A stretch of DNA of 15,508 bases from an uncultured Christensenella sp. GTDB lineage: Bacteria; Bacillota; Clostridia; Christensenellales; UBA3700. The notes below the pieces were generated by a model. The model saw only the letters and a list, made by a program, of their open reading frames with translations. It ran no database searches and was not told the DNA's origin. Below, piece after piece: positions 1-6,746 of this stretch; position 1 is the stretch's first letter; each line of letters begins with the position of its first letter. The position numbers were made by a program, and so were the translations under genes. The DNA is taken from contig CAJUEA010000033.1 of the NCBI GenBank assembly GCA_910584975.1, positions 1 through 15,508 of the forward strand. The letters are read 5' to 3'.

Positions 1-78
1 TTTATAAGGTTATTTTTTATTACTCAACTAGCATAATTGGAGATTTCTCCTTACCACACACAAAATAGTTATTGTGCA

Positions 79-105
79 GGAATCCCGTATTCGCTCAATA
101 TGACA
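79..105 (-). repeat. Degenerate copy of dispersed intergenic repeat
   Basis: This stretch reads GGAATCCCGTATTCGCTCAA followed by TATGACA. It resembles a diverged, inverted copy of the repeat seen intact at the right edge of the window. It faces the direct copy at 133-163, so the two could form a stem with a loop of about 27 nt. The assignment rests on the shared ATCCC, TTCGCTCA and ATGACA blocks and is tentative. Nothing else is recognisable in positions 1-229. Confidence 0.4.
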
Positions 106-132
106 AAATATAGACTTCTAATGACATTGGTA

Positions 133-163
133 GTATCATTTTGAGCGAAGTCGAAAGATCTCA
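133..163 (+). repeat. Dispersed intergenic repeat, direct copy
   Basis: The core TTGAGCGAAGTCGAAAGATC is flanked by GTATCAT on the left. A closely matching copy lies at 15201-15231, with the same GTATCAT lead and TGAGCG-AGTCGAAA-ATCTC core. Related copies lie at 15316-15344, 15383-15406 and 15462-15490. The copies all sit in gaps between genes at the two edges of the window, which is typical of a short non-coding interspersed element. Confidence 0.7.
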
Positions 164-229
164 AACTTTGTTAGCAATGTCATAATAAGCAAATTTGAAA
201 AATGACTCTTATATTGATTTAATAACAAA

Positions 230-1114
230 TTACTTTTCAAAAAACTGGACGGCTCTTATGTGAGGATTACCCCTTGACTGTTTGAAAACAAAGCGTAATT
301 GATTTGTTTTTATAGCATTTTTGAATACAAATATCTTGCGATTTCCAACAATGGTATTGTCACCAACAAGTTTCCATTTGCCATTCACAAGTGCCCACAC
401 CTCAAAAGCTTCTATTCTTTGAGAAAATCTCAAATCTTCTCTTATATCAATTCTACCAAAAGATTGAACACCATTGTTGAACATAAAATCCATAATGTAG
501 CCATTGTCTGGCAAAGCATATCCTGTGTAACATTCACTTGGATTAGAGCTGTAATTTTTGTCATAAAGCACTGCATCAGGAGCTTGAGTGCTATCTACAA
601 CTTGAATTTTGCCATCAATATAGCCACTTGTGACAACTTTTGCAGGCATAAGTTGATTTTTTGCAGTTTTGTCAACAATTTCTTTCATTCCCATTAAGGA
701 TTTAATATCTTTTTCCTCAATAATTCCTTGTTGATTTGGTGCAACATTAAGCAAAAAGTGAGAATTCATTCCAACATTTGTGATATACAAATCAGCAAGT
801 TGTTTTGCACTTTTAACTTTATCTTTTGCATGCCAAAACCACTTTGACCTTATCCTAACATCTGATTCAGCTGGATAATATTTTACCTGCCAATCTTCAC
901 TTATATTGCTTGCAGCATTGATTATATCTCTGCTGCCTTTGTCATTTGATTCATAATGCAAGCCTAGTCTTTTTGCATCTTCTTCACTGGATTGTTGTTT
1001 ATCTGCTGGCAGTGAAGACAAGATAACTGACCACTCGCTGTCACGAACATAACCTGCCTCATTGCCTACCCATCTTACATCATTGCCACAATTTCCAATT
1101 GCACAATACTGCAA
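230..1114 (-). pseudogene. 5'-truncated GH29 alpha-L-fucosidase
   Basis: GH29 enzymes remove terminal alpha-L-fucose from glycans. The 294 residues match only the later part of such an enzyme. Near the start is the family block GNDVRWVGNEAGYVRDSEWS (residues 9-28). Then come YYPAESDVRIR, a helix ending in NSHFLLNVAP (about residue 117 on) and a beta-rich C-terminal domain. The N-terminal half of the catalytic barrel, including the segment that carries the catalytic Asp nucleophile, is absent. The only available start is a TTG with no convincing ribosome-binding site. Reading upstream in the same frame reaches the pyrR stop codon after seven codons. I infer a remnant left by a deletion or insertion that joined it to pyrR, or an assembly join; activity is unlikely. 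There is no signal peptide because the 5' end is missing. No clear terminator follows it. Confidence 0.8.
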
Positions 1115-1135
1115 AAAATCGATACTAAAATCAAT

Positions 1136-1666
1136 TTATCCCAGTAAAAGCACACTATCCTCTCCGTCAATTTCCATCAAATTAACTTTGATATTTTCCA
1201 GTTTGCTTGTTGGCACATTTTTGCCGATAAAATCAGGACGGATAGGCAGTTCTCTGTGACCTCTATCCACCATAACAGCAAGCTCAATTATGCTTGGTCT
1301 GCCAAGTTTGATGATTGCCTCAATGGCTGCCCTTACAGTTCTGCCTGTATAAAGCACATCATCCACAAGCACAACATTTTTGTTTGCAACCTCAAATGGA
1401 ATGTTTGTTTCGTCAACCATATTGTTTGTTGAATTTTCCCTGTCATCACGATAAAGTGATGTATCTAAAATACCAACTGGCAAAGCAATATCATAAGCCT
1501 TTTTAATTTTTTCTGCCACTCTATAAGCAAGTGGCACACCTCTTGTTTTGATACCAATCAAAACAACATTTTCCACACCACCATTTTTTTCAACAATTTC
1601 GTGTGATAAGCGAGTCAAAGCTCTATCCATTGCACCATTATCCATTAATTTTGCTTTTATTGACAT
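1136..1666 (-). CDS. pyrR: PyrR: uracil phosphoribosyltransferase / pyr attenuation regulator
   Basis: PyrR binds pyr mRNA in response to UMP/UTP to control pyrimidine operons, and has uracil phosphoribosyltransferase activity (uracil + PRPP to UMP). The 176 residues match the usual length. The type I PRTase PRPP-binding loop is VVLVDDVLYTGRT at residues 98-110, and the family blocks GIKTRGVPLA (38-47) and DRGHRELPIRPDFIGKNVPT near the C-terminus are present. The ATG at 1666 follows AGGAGA (1672-1677) at good spacing. No pyrimidine biosynthesis genes lie beside it, so it either regulates pyr genes elsewhere in trans or works mainly in salvage. Its leader carries two hairpins with almost no room for a promoter after them, so expression probably depends on read-through from rluD. 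Confidence 0.95.
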   Translation of the reverse strand: MSIKAKLMDNGAMDRALTRLSHEIVEKNGGVENVVLIGIKTRGVPLAYRVAEKIKKAYDIALPVGILDTSLYRDDRENSTNNMVDETNIPFEVANKNVVLVDDVLYTGRTVRAAIEAIIKLGRPSIIELAVMVDRGHRELPIRPDFIGKNVPTSKLENIKVNLMEIDGEDSVLLLG

Positions 1667-1678
1667 AACATTCTCCTA

Positions 1679-1704
1679 TTTTTTAAAGCCTAAACTTTAA
1701 AAAA
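1679..1704 (-). promoter_or_regulatory. Hairpin directly before the pyrR Shine-Dalgarno
   Basis: A perfect 10-bp inverted repeat (CTTTAAAAAA pairing with TTTTTTAAAG, loop of six) begins two bases upstream of the pyrR AGGAGA. Its distal arm is the same T-run that follows the upstream terminator-like hairpin (1709-1744). The T-run can therefore belong to either structure. It may be a leader element or stability hairpin; I do not see the conserved PyrR-binding loop. Confidence 0.5.
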
Positions 1705-1744
1705 ATTAGCAGACAAAAGCTTTTTTATTTAAACATTTATCTGC
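1699..1744 (-). terminator. Rho-independent terminator (or attenuator) between rluD and pyrR
   Basis: On the minus strand GCAGATAAA pairs with TTTGTCTGC (9 bp including one G-U), followed by TAA and seven T. It lies 26 nt after the rluD stop and about 32 nt before the pyrR ATG. It can end the yggS-sepF-lspA-rluD transcript, or act as an attenuator controlling read-through into pyrR. Confidence 0.65.
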
Positions 1745-1770
1745 ACAAATTTTGATAAACTATCATTTTG

Positions 1771-2706
1771 TTAATTTAAGTTTTTGATTACATTTTGGAA
1801 ATAATCAGGCAAATCAATAACAAACTCCATTTGCTCTCCTGTTGCAGGATGAGTGAAAGAAATTTTGTATGCGTGCAACAACTGACCATTATCAAACAAC
1901 TTGTTGCTACCACCATAAACAACATCCCCCACAATCGGATGCCCAATATGCTTACAATGCACTCTTATTTGATGTGTTCTGCCTGTTTTAAGTTCAAATT
2001 CCACCAAGCTATATCTGCTAAATCTTTTTAACACTTTAAAATGAGTTTCAGCAAATCTGCCACCTTCCCTTGTGACAGCCATAAGCTTCCTGTCTTTTTT
2101 GTTTCGGTCAATATTTGCGATTATTACTCCATCATCTTGTTTTATCACGCCATCAACCAAAGCTATGTAGTTTCTGTGACATTCTTTGCTTGCAATTTGT
2201 CCTGACAAAGATAAATGAGCTTTGTTTGTTTTTGCAACCATAATCAAACCACTTGTATCTTTATCCAGCCTGTGAACAATACCAGGTCTTATCACACCAT
2301 TGATATCACTCAAATTGTCAAGATTGCTAAGCAATGCATTAACAAGCGTATCTTTCGGGCTTCCAGGTGCCGGATGAGTAACCATTCCTCGTGGCTTGTT
2401 GATAACGGCAAGGTCATTATCTTGATAAACAATATCCAATGGATAGTCATATGGTTCCAAAGACATTTCCACAGGAGGCAATATGCAAATGCTAACCAAA
2501 TCGCCATACCTCAAGGAATAACCACTTTTTTTGATTTCTCCATTGACTTTAACTTGTCCACTTTCAATAAGATTTTTTATTCTTGAACGAGTCAAATCCT
2601 CAGTGTTTTCCATCACAAACATATCAAGTCTTTTCCCGTGATTTTGCCTGTCTGTCAAAAATTCACACTCTAAGTCAAATACCTCGTCAATTATTTGCTC
2701 CGCCAT
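1771..2706 (-). CDS. rluD: RluD-family 23S rRNA pseudouridine synthase
   Basis: Isomerises specific uridines to pseudouridine in 23S rRNA (RluA/RluD family). From the N-terminus there is an S4 RNA-binding domain at about residues 25-72 (GKRLDMFV... SRIKNLIESGQVKVNG). The catalytic domain follows, with HRLDKDTSGL at about 145-154; the Asp of HRLD, about residue 148, is the expected nucleophile. GRTHQIRVHCKHIGHPIVGD lies toward the end. I place the start at the ATG at 2706 (311 residues), preceded by AGAGG at normal spacing. A TTG eight codons upstream gives a longer frame but has no better site. The start overlaps the 3' end of lspA by 16 nt, indicating translational coupling. The rluD-lspA order is conserved across Bacillota. 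The exact target uridines cannot be read from sequence. Confidence 0.93.
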   Translation of the reverse strand: MAEQIIDEVFDLECEFLTDRQNHGKRLDMFVMENTEDLTRSRIKNLIESGQVKVNGEIKKSGYSLRYGDLVSICILPPVEMSLEPYDYPLDIVYQDNDLAVINKPRGMVTHPAPGSPKDTLVNALLSNLDNLSDINGVIRPGIVHRLDKDTSGLIMVAKTNKAHLSLSGQIASKECHRNYIALVDGVIKQDDGVIIANIDRNKKDRKLMAVTREGGRFAETHFKVLKRFSRYSLVEFELKTGRTHQIRVHCKHIGHPIVGDVVYGGSNKLFDNGQLLHAYKISFTHPATGEQMEFVIDLPDYFQNVIKNLN

Positions 2707-3215
2707 AACAAAAGCCTCTTGTGTCGCCAAGAAATATCCCCTTCCCTATATTCAAAAAGAAGATAAATCAAAATCATAAGCACACCAACCAAACAGAAAA
2801 TATCTGCAATGTTGCCAACTGCAAATGGAACATTAAACCAAGTTTGGAAGAATGTATAATCGATAAAATCTCTTACATAACCAAATGCAATTCGGTCAAT
2901 CAAATTGCCCATTGCACCTGCAATAATAGTAACAACGCCATATCTTAAAAGGCGAGGCTTTTCGTCAGTAAGCACCAACCCAACAAAAAGTGCAGCAATA
3001 ACAATAACAGAGATTGCAATCAACAAGCCCTGCATTCCACTGAAAGTGCCAAAAGATGCGCCATCGTTTGTGTGCCATTCAAGGCTTAACACCCCTTCAA
3101 TCAAAGAATAATGACCACCTGCATGATTCAAAAAAGGTTCAATCATTCCCTTTGAAAACAAATCTATAAATAATAGTAAGGCAAACAAGCCAACTTCCAA
3201 TAAAATAGCTATCAT
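2691..3215 (-). CDS. lspA: Lipoprotein signal peptidase (SPase II)
   Basis: An inner-membrane aspartic protease that removes signal peptides from prolipoproteins after diacylglyceryl transfer to the lipobox Cys. It has 174 residues with four membrane segments (about 3-20, 62-83, 92-107 and 139-155). The two catalytic aspartates are recognisable in GYVRDFIDY (Asp116) and GNIAD (Asp138). NLIDR (104-108) and the extracytoplasmic WHTNDGASFG block are also family signatures. The start is an ATG two bases after the sepF stop, with AAGGAG inside the sepF end. The gene overlaps rluD. A likely substrate in this window is the M28-family lipoprotein at 6747-8186. Confidence 0.95.
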   Translation of the reverse strand: MIAILLEVGLFALLLFIDLFSKGMIEPFLNHAGGHYSLIEGVLSLEWHTNDGASFGTFSGMQGLLIAISVIVIAALFVGLVLTDEKPRLLRYGVVTIIAGAMGNLIDRIAFGYVRDFIDYTFFQTWFNVPFAVGNIADIFCLVGVLMILIYLLFEYREGDISWRHKRLLLWRSK

Positions 3216-3217
3216 TT

Positions 3218-3841
3218 TTACTCCTTTTTTTGTCTCAAATCAAAAGGTATTGTAATTGATACCCCTTGAGGTGCAAAATAGAATTTTTTATTATCAATCT
3301 TTTGATAAGAACCATTAAGCGCATAAATCGCACCACTCAAAAAATCAAGATAACGCTGTGTGTTTTTTACATCCAAATCAGAAACATCCACAATCAAAGA
3401 TTGTTTTTTCTTAAGGCTATCAATCAAATTTTGAATATCTTCATATGACTTTGGAGTGCAAAAAACAACTTTATTTTCCCCATCCCTCATATTAGATTGC
3501 CTTGCTGAATCTGAGCCGTTTGATGGATAATAACCTTCATTTTGTGCAGGGCGTTCGTCATATCTTGGGTATCTTTCCCTATATGGACGCTGAGATTGCT
3601 CATAAGCTGCTCTGTCATCGCTTGGATATCTGTACTCCTCTGCATAATTTGATCTGTTATAACCACCTGACCTATCATCAAATCTTCTGGAATTATTGTT
3701 TCCGGAATATTCTCTGGAATCATACATTCTATCAAAATTGTTATCGGCATTGCGGTCATAATTATCTCTATCATAACCACCTCTGTCAAAATTTTCTCTT
3801 TCGTAATTATCGTAGTTTTCCCTGTTTCTAAATATTCCCAT
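3218..3841 (-). CDS. sepF: SepF cell-division protein with long NYDR-rich linker
   Basis: SepF binds membrane through an N-terminal amphipathic helix and bundles FtsZ through its C-terminal domain, anchoring the Z-ring. The C-terminal domain is at about residues 124-205: NKVVFCTPKSYEDIQNLIDS, then VDVSDLDVKNTQRYLDFLSGA and a final beta segment FYFAPQGVSITI. Between it and a very short N-terminal MGIFRNR segment lies about 115 residues of disordered, Tyr/Arg/Asp/Asn-rich sequence with NYDR, NYER and YDRN motifs. At 207 residues it is longer than the roughly 150-residue B. subtilis SepF, mostly through this linker. Two adjacent ATG codons are possible. The second (3841) is five bases from AAAGGAG and preferred; the first (3844) is too close. 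The start overlaps the yggS 3' end. Confidence 0.92.
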   Translation of the reverse strand: MGIFRNRENYDNYERENFDRGGYDRDNYDRNADNNFDRMYDSREYSGNNNSRRFDDRSGGYNRSNYAEEYRYPSDDRAAYEQSQRPYRERYPRYDERPAQNEGYYPSNGSDSARQSNMRDGENKVVFCTPKSYEDIQNLIDSLKKKQSLIVDVSDLDVKNTQRYLDFLSGAIYALNGSYQKIDNKKFYFAPQGVSITIPFDLRQKKE

Positions 3842-4523
3842 CATAACTCCTTTTGCCGAAAATTGCAGTGCCTATTCTTACAATATTTGCATCTGCAAAT
3901 TCAATAGCCAGTTCGTAATCATTTGTCATACCTGCACTCAGATATTTAAAATTGTATTTATCCTTGAGCTCACACCATTTTGCTTTTAATTGTTCAAACA
4001 ATTTTATTGTGTTTTCCTTGTCGCAAATTGGCATAACTGCCATAAGTCCTTCAATTTTTACATTGTCTAAACTTTGAATATCCAAAATTGCATTTTCGAT
4101 TTCTTCAATAAAAAAGCCACTTTTGCTTTCCTCTTTTCCCATATTAATTTGCAACAAAACTGGCATAACTTTGTCATGTTTTTTTGATTGCTTGTCAATT
4201 TCTTTTGCAAGCGCCAAACTATCCACAGAATGAATTAGAGTGACTTTGTCCACAATATATTTGACTTTGTTTGTTTGCAATTTGCCAATGAAATGCCACT
4301 CAAAACTTTGCCCTTCTTTATATTTTGCAAGCAACTCTTGCACGCGATTTTCGCCAAGTACAGAAAGCAACTTGTTGCAGTCAACCATATCAATGATATC
4401 TTGCTCCATAGTTTTGCTTGCCCCAACCAACAGGACATTATCAGTTCTTCCACATCGTCTGCAAGATGCCAAAATATTTGATTGCACTTTATTTATGTTT
4501 TCAGTAAGCTCCAAAATATCCAT
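3828..4523 (-). CDS. YggS/PLPBP pyridoxal-phosphate homeostasis protein
   Basis: A single-domain TIM-barrel PLP-binding protein related to the alanine racemase N-terminal domain. The family keeps free PLP and amino-acid pools balanced and has no known catalytic reaction. It has 231 residues. The PLP lysine is Lys37 in LLVGASKT. Other family blocks are WHFIGKLQTNKVKYI, HSVDS, LLQINMGKEESKSGF, EGLMAVMP, LSAGMTNDYELAIEFA and VRIGTAIFG near the end. It is first in a run with sepF, lspA and rluD, as in many Bacillota, and has its own promoter at 4585-4613. The genes ylmG, ylmH, divIVA and ileS, usual between sepF and lspA in Bacillus, are absent here. Confidence 0.94.
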   Translation of the reverse strand: MDILELTENINKVQSNILASCRRCGRTDNVLLVGASKTMEQDIIDMVDCNKLLSVLGENRVQELLAKYKEGQSFEWHFIGKLQTNKVKYIVDKVTLIHSVDSLALAKEIDKQSKKHDKVMPVLLQINMGKEESKSGFFIEEIENAILDIQSLDNVKIEGLMAVMPICDKENTIKLFEQLKAKWCELKDKYNFKYLSAGMTNDYELAIEFADANIVRIGTAIFGKRSYDGNI

Positions 4524-4552
4524 AATAAACTCTTACAAAATATATTATTTGA

Positions 4553-4574
4553 ATGTTATTAAGCACAATAACAT
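4553..4574 (-). repeat. Perfect inverted repeat in the yggS leader
   Basis: ATGTTATT and AATAACAT form an 8-bp perfect inverted repeat around a six-base spacer. It lies about 30 nt upstream of the yggS start and within about 10-20 nt of the predicted transcription start. It could be a 5' mRNA stem or an operator. No T-run follows it. Confidence 0.45.
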
Positions 4575-4584
4575 ATACATTTTT

Positions 4585-4613
4585 ATTTTAACACATTATT
4601 TTTAAATTGTAAA
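4585..4613 (-). promoter_or_regulatory. Sigma-A promoter for yggS-sepF-lspA-rluD
   Basis: On the minus strand TTTACA (4608-4613) is followed after exactly 17 bases by TAAAAT (4585-4590). This predicts a start near 4578 and a leader of about 55 nt to the yggS ATG. The rest of the 148-bp gap between fbp and yggS (4524-4671) is extremely AT-rich. It includes an AT-only palindrome at 4621-4641 that is too weak to call a terminator. Confidence 0.6.
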
Positions 4614-4671
4614 GGCTAATTATAATATTTAATATATTATATTTGCACTTTAAAAATAAACTTCAAAATTA

Positions 4672-6567
4672 TTATTGTCTTTCTTTAATAACGCCGTCAG
4701 AATACAAAAGTGCCAAGGTTGTCAAATCTGCAATTTGCTCTTTTAGTTTGCGACCAATATCAGTGTTGCCTACAGTTATCCTTGAATTATATCTTGAAAC
4801 AACATATTTTACAGTAAGCATTTCCCTATCGTTTGACACAATTTCATCCTTGCCCAAAAATGGCTCGTGAGCTGCCAACCCCATTCCATACGAATGATAT
4901 GTCAATGTGTACCCTGCAATGCCTGTAACTTTTTGATAAGGCTTGCTCATACCTCCATCAATAACAATCATTTTTCCGTTTGCTTTAATAGGACTTTCGC
5001 CTTTTGTTTGCTTGACAGGAATATGCCCGTTTATGATATGCGCAGTGCTTTTATCAAGTCCAAATTCTTCAAAAATCCTGTCACAAATATCAGGATTATC
5101 TTGCATATTAAAATAGTTTTGTTTAACTTCCTCGTGAACTGCTTTATCAGCAATGTAAATTCTTTCAAAAGTTGTCATTTTATCTTTTCCAAAAACTGGA
5201 GATTTGTTTCCACACCACAATTGCCATATAAAAGCAATGTCGTCTTTGTTTTTTGAAAAATATGCTTTTCTAACAATTTTATCGCAATAATCCATATAAG
5301 CTTTGCCTTTGTAAAGCTTTCCTTCAAATTCCTCTGCCAAAAATTCGCCGTTTTTATCAAGAGGAATACATCCGTGAAACATTAGATTGTTGTTATAGCA
5401 CAAATAAATTGAACCTTTGTCAATCAAAAATTTGATGTGAGATTTCAATTTTGAAGAGGTTACAAAACTATGTATCAACTTGGCAACGACCAGCTTTTCA
5501 TCATCATTCAATTTGCTTGTATCAGTTTTGTCAATGGTTGGGAAATCACATTCTTTCATGGAATAACCATTCCAAGTTTGCTTTTCAAAATCAATTTTGT
5601 CAAGCACAGTCAAACTTTGCATATTAAAAGAAGGATATTTCCTTTTGTAGCTGTCTTCCACTTTAAATCGCATTATGCTCACGGCTTTTAGCACTCTTGC
5701 AAGCTTTTCATTGTTATATTTTGTTTGATAACATGAAAGGTCGCTATGCTTGTAATACTTATCTGCAAGATTAAAAAGTGGCAACAAGTTGATAGAATAA
5801 CCATCCTCTAAAAGCTCTAAATTATCATATTTAAAGCAGTCACACAAAACTGACAAAATACAACCTGCATCGCCAAGCCCTGCACCAATCCACAAAATAT
5901 CGTGATTGCCCCATTGAATATCCACTGAACGCACACTTTGCAAATAATCCATAATGATATCTGCCCTTGGACCTCTATCAAAAATATCTCCAACAATATG
6001 TAAATGGTCAATAGCCAAACTTTGAATAAGACTGCAAAGTGCCTTCAAAAAATCTTCTGCCAAATCAAGAGTGATGATATTTTCAATAATTTCTTTGTAG
6101 TAATTTTCTTTGTTGATACTTTGGCTGTCGCAGTTTAAAAGTTCGTCAATAATATATGCAAAATTCTTTGGAAGCATTTTTCTGACTTTACTGCGTGTGT
6201 ATTTTGCACTCACACACTTTGCCACCCTAATCAAGCGATAAAGCATTGTTCTATACCAGCCATCAGTTTTCAAAGTTATTGCCATTTTCTCATCAGGGTA
6301 ATAAATCAAGCAAGCTAGTTCTGCTCTTTCTTGATCAGAAAGCACCTCGTGCAACTCCTCATCAATTTTTCTTTTGATTACGCCAGATGCAGTTTTTAGA
6401 ATATGCAAAAACATTTCATATTCTCCGTGAATATCACTTACAAAATGCTCTGTACCCTTTGGCAAATTCATAATTGCTTTAAGGTTAATAATCTCTGCAA
6501 GCACTTGCTTTTTGTTTTTAAATTTTTCTGACAAACACTCATAGTATTTCAACTCATATTCATTCAT
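4672..6567 (-). CDS. fbp: Fructose-1,6-bisphosphatase, class III
   Basis: Hydrolyses fructose-1,6-bisphosphate to fructose-6-phosphate in gluconeogenesis; this is the Bacillota-specific class III enzyme, not GlpX. It has 631 residues against 641 for B. subtilis Fbp. The N-terminal block EIINLKAIMNLPKGTEHFVS is diagnostic. The metallophosphoesterase metal motifs follow: SDIHGEY (about 44-50), GDIFDRG (193-199) and GNHD (220-223). Near the C-terminus NGHIPVK and IVIDGGMSKPYQ carry the remaining conserved His and Asp. I choose the ATG at 6567, preceded by GGGGGT. A TTG 24 codons upstream gives an extension that looks unlike the family. The gene appears monocistronic, with gaps of 179 bp upstream and 148 bp downstream. 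Confidence 0.95.
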   Translation of the reverse strand: MNEYELKYYECLSEKFKNKKQVLAEIINLKAIMNLPKGTEHFVSDIHGEYEMFLHILKTASGVIKRKIDEELHEVLSDQERAELACLIYYPDEKMAITLKTDGWYRTMLYRLIRVAKCVSAKYTRSKVRKMLPKNFAYIIDELLNCDSQSINKENYYKEIIENIITLDLAEDFLKALCSLIQSLAIDHLHIVGDIFDRGPRADIIMDYLQSVRSVDIQWGNHDILWIGAGLGDAGCILSVLCDCFKYDNLELLEDGYSINLLPLFNLADKYYKHSDLSCYQTKYNNEKLARVLKAVSIMRFKVEDSYKRKYPSFNMQSLTVLDKIDFEKQTWNGYSMKECDFPTIDKTDTSKLNDDEKLVVAKLIHSFVTSSKLKSHIKFLIDKGSIYLCYNNNLMFHGCIPLDKNGEFLAEEFEGKLYKGKAYMDYCDKIVRKAYFSKNKDDIAFIWQLWCGNKSPVFGKDKMTTFERIYIADKAVHEEVKQNYFNMQDNPDICDRIFEEFGLDKSTAHIINGHIPVKQTKGESPIKANGKMIVIDGGMSKPYQKVTGIAGYTLTYHSYGMGLAAHEPFLGKDEIVSNDREMLTVKYVVSRYNSRITVGNTDIGRKLKEQIADLTTLALLYSDGVIKERQ

Positions 6568-6626
6568 TTTGCATTTACCCCCGATTTTTGACGCTTTTTG
6601 TATTATTTCTTCCTTTAAAACTATTT

Positions 6627-6656
6627 TTATAATCAACACAAAACATTAGTATGCAA
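6627..6656 (-). promoter_or_regulatory. Possible fbp promoter
   Basis: On the minus strand TTGCAT (6651-6656) and TTATAA (6627-6632) are 18 bases apart, about 60 nt upstream of the fbp ATG. The match is modest in an AT-rich gap. I see no catabolite-response element. Confidence 0.3.
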
Positions 6657-6702
6657 TAACTTTGTTTGTATTTTTTTGCAACACTACTTTTGTATCAACT
6701 GC

Positions 6703-6745
6703 AAATTTTATTCACAACTAAACATATAAATTTTATTTTTCACAA
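6703..6745. repeat. Short imperfect direct repeat after the M28 gene
   Basis: AAATTTTATTCACAA (6703-6717) recurs as AAATTTTATTTTTCACAA (6728-6745), differing by three inserted T. The second copy abuts the stop codon of the M28-family gene. It may be a small local duplication; no terminator hairpin with a T-run is evident in this gap. Confidence 0.35.
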
Positions 6746-6746
6746 A

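Noticed and set aside
299..697. 132-codon plus-strand frame opposite the fucosidase remnant
   Set aside because: It is the antisense of a clear GH29 sequence and has no recognisable domain or start signal.
1667..1770. Canonical PyrR-binding attenuator before pyrR
   Set aside because: Hairpins are present, but I could not find the conserved PyrR-binding loop consensus, so only a generic terminator or leader is claimed.
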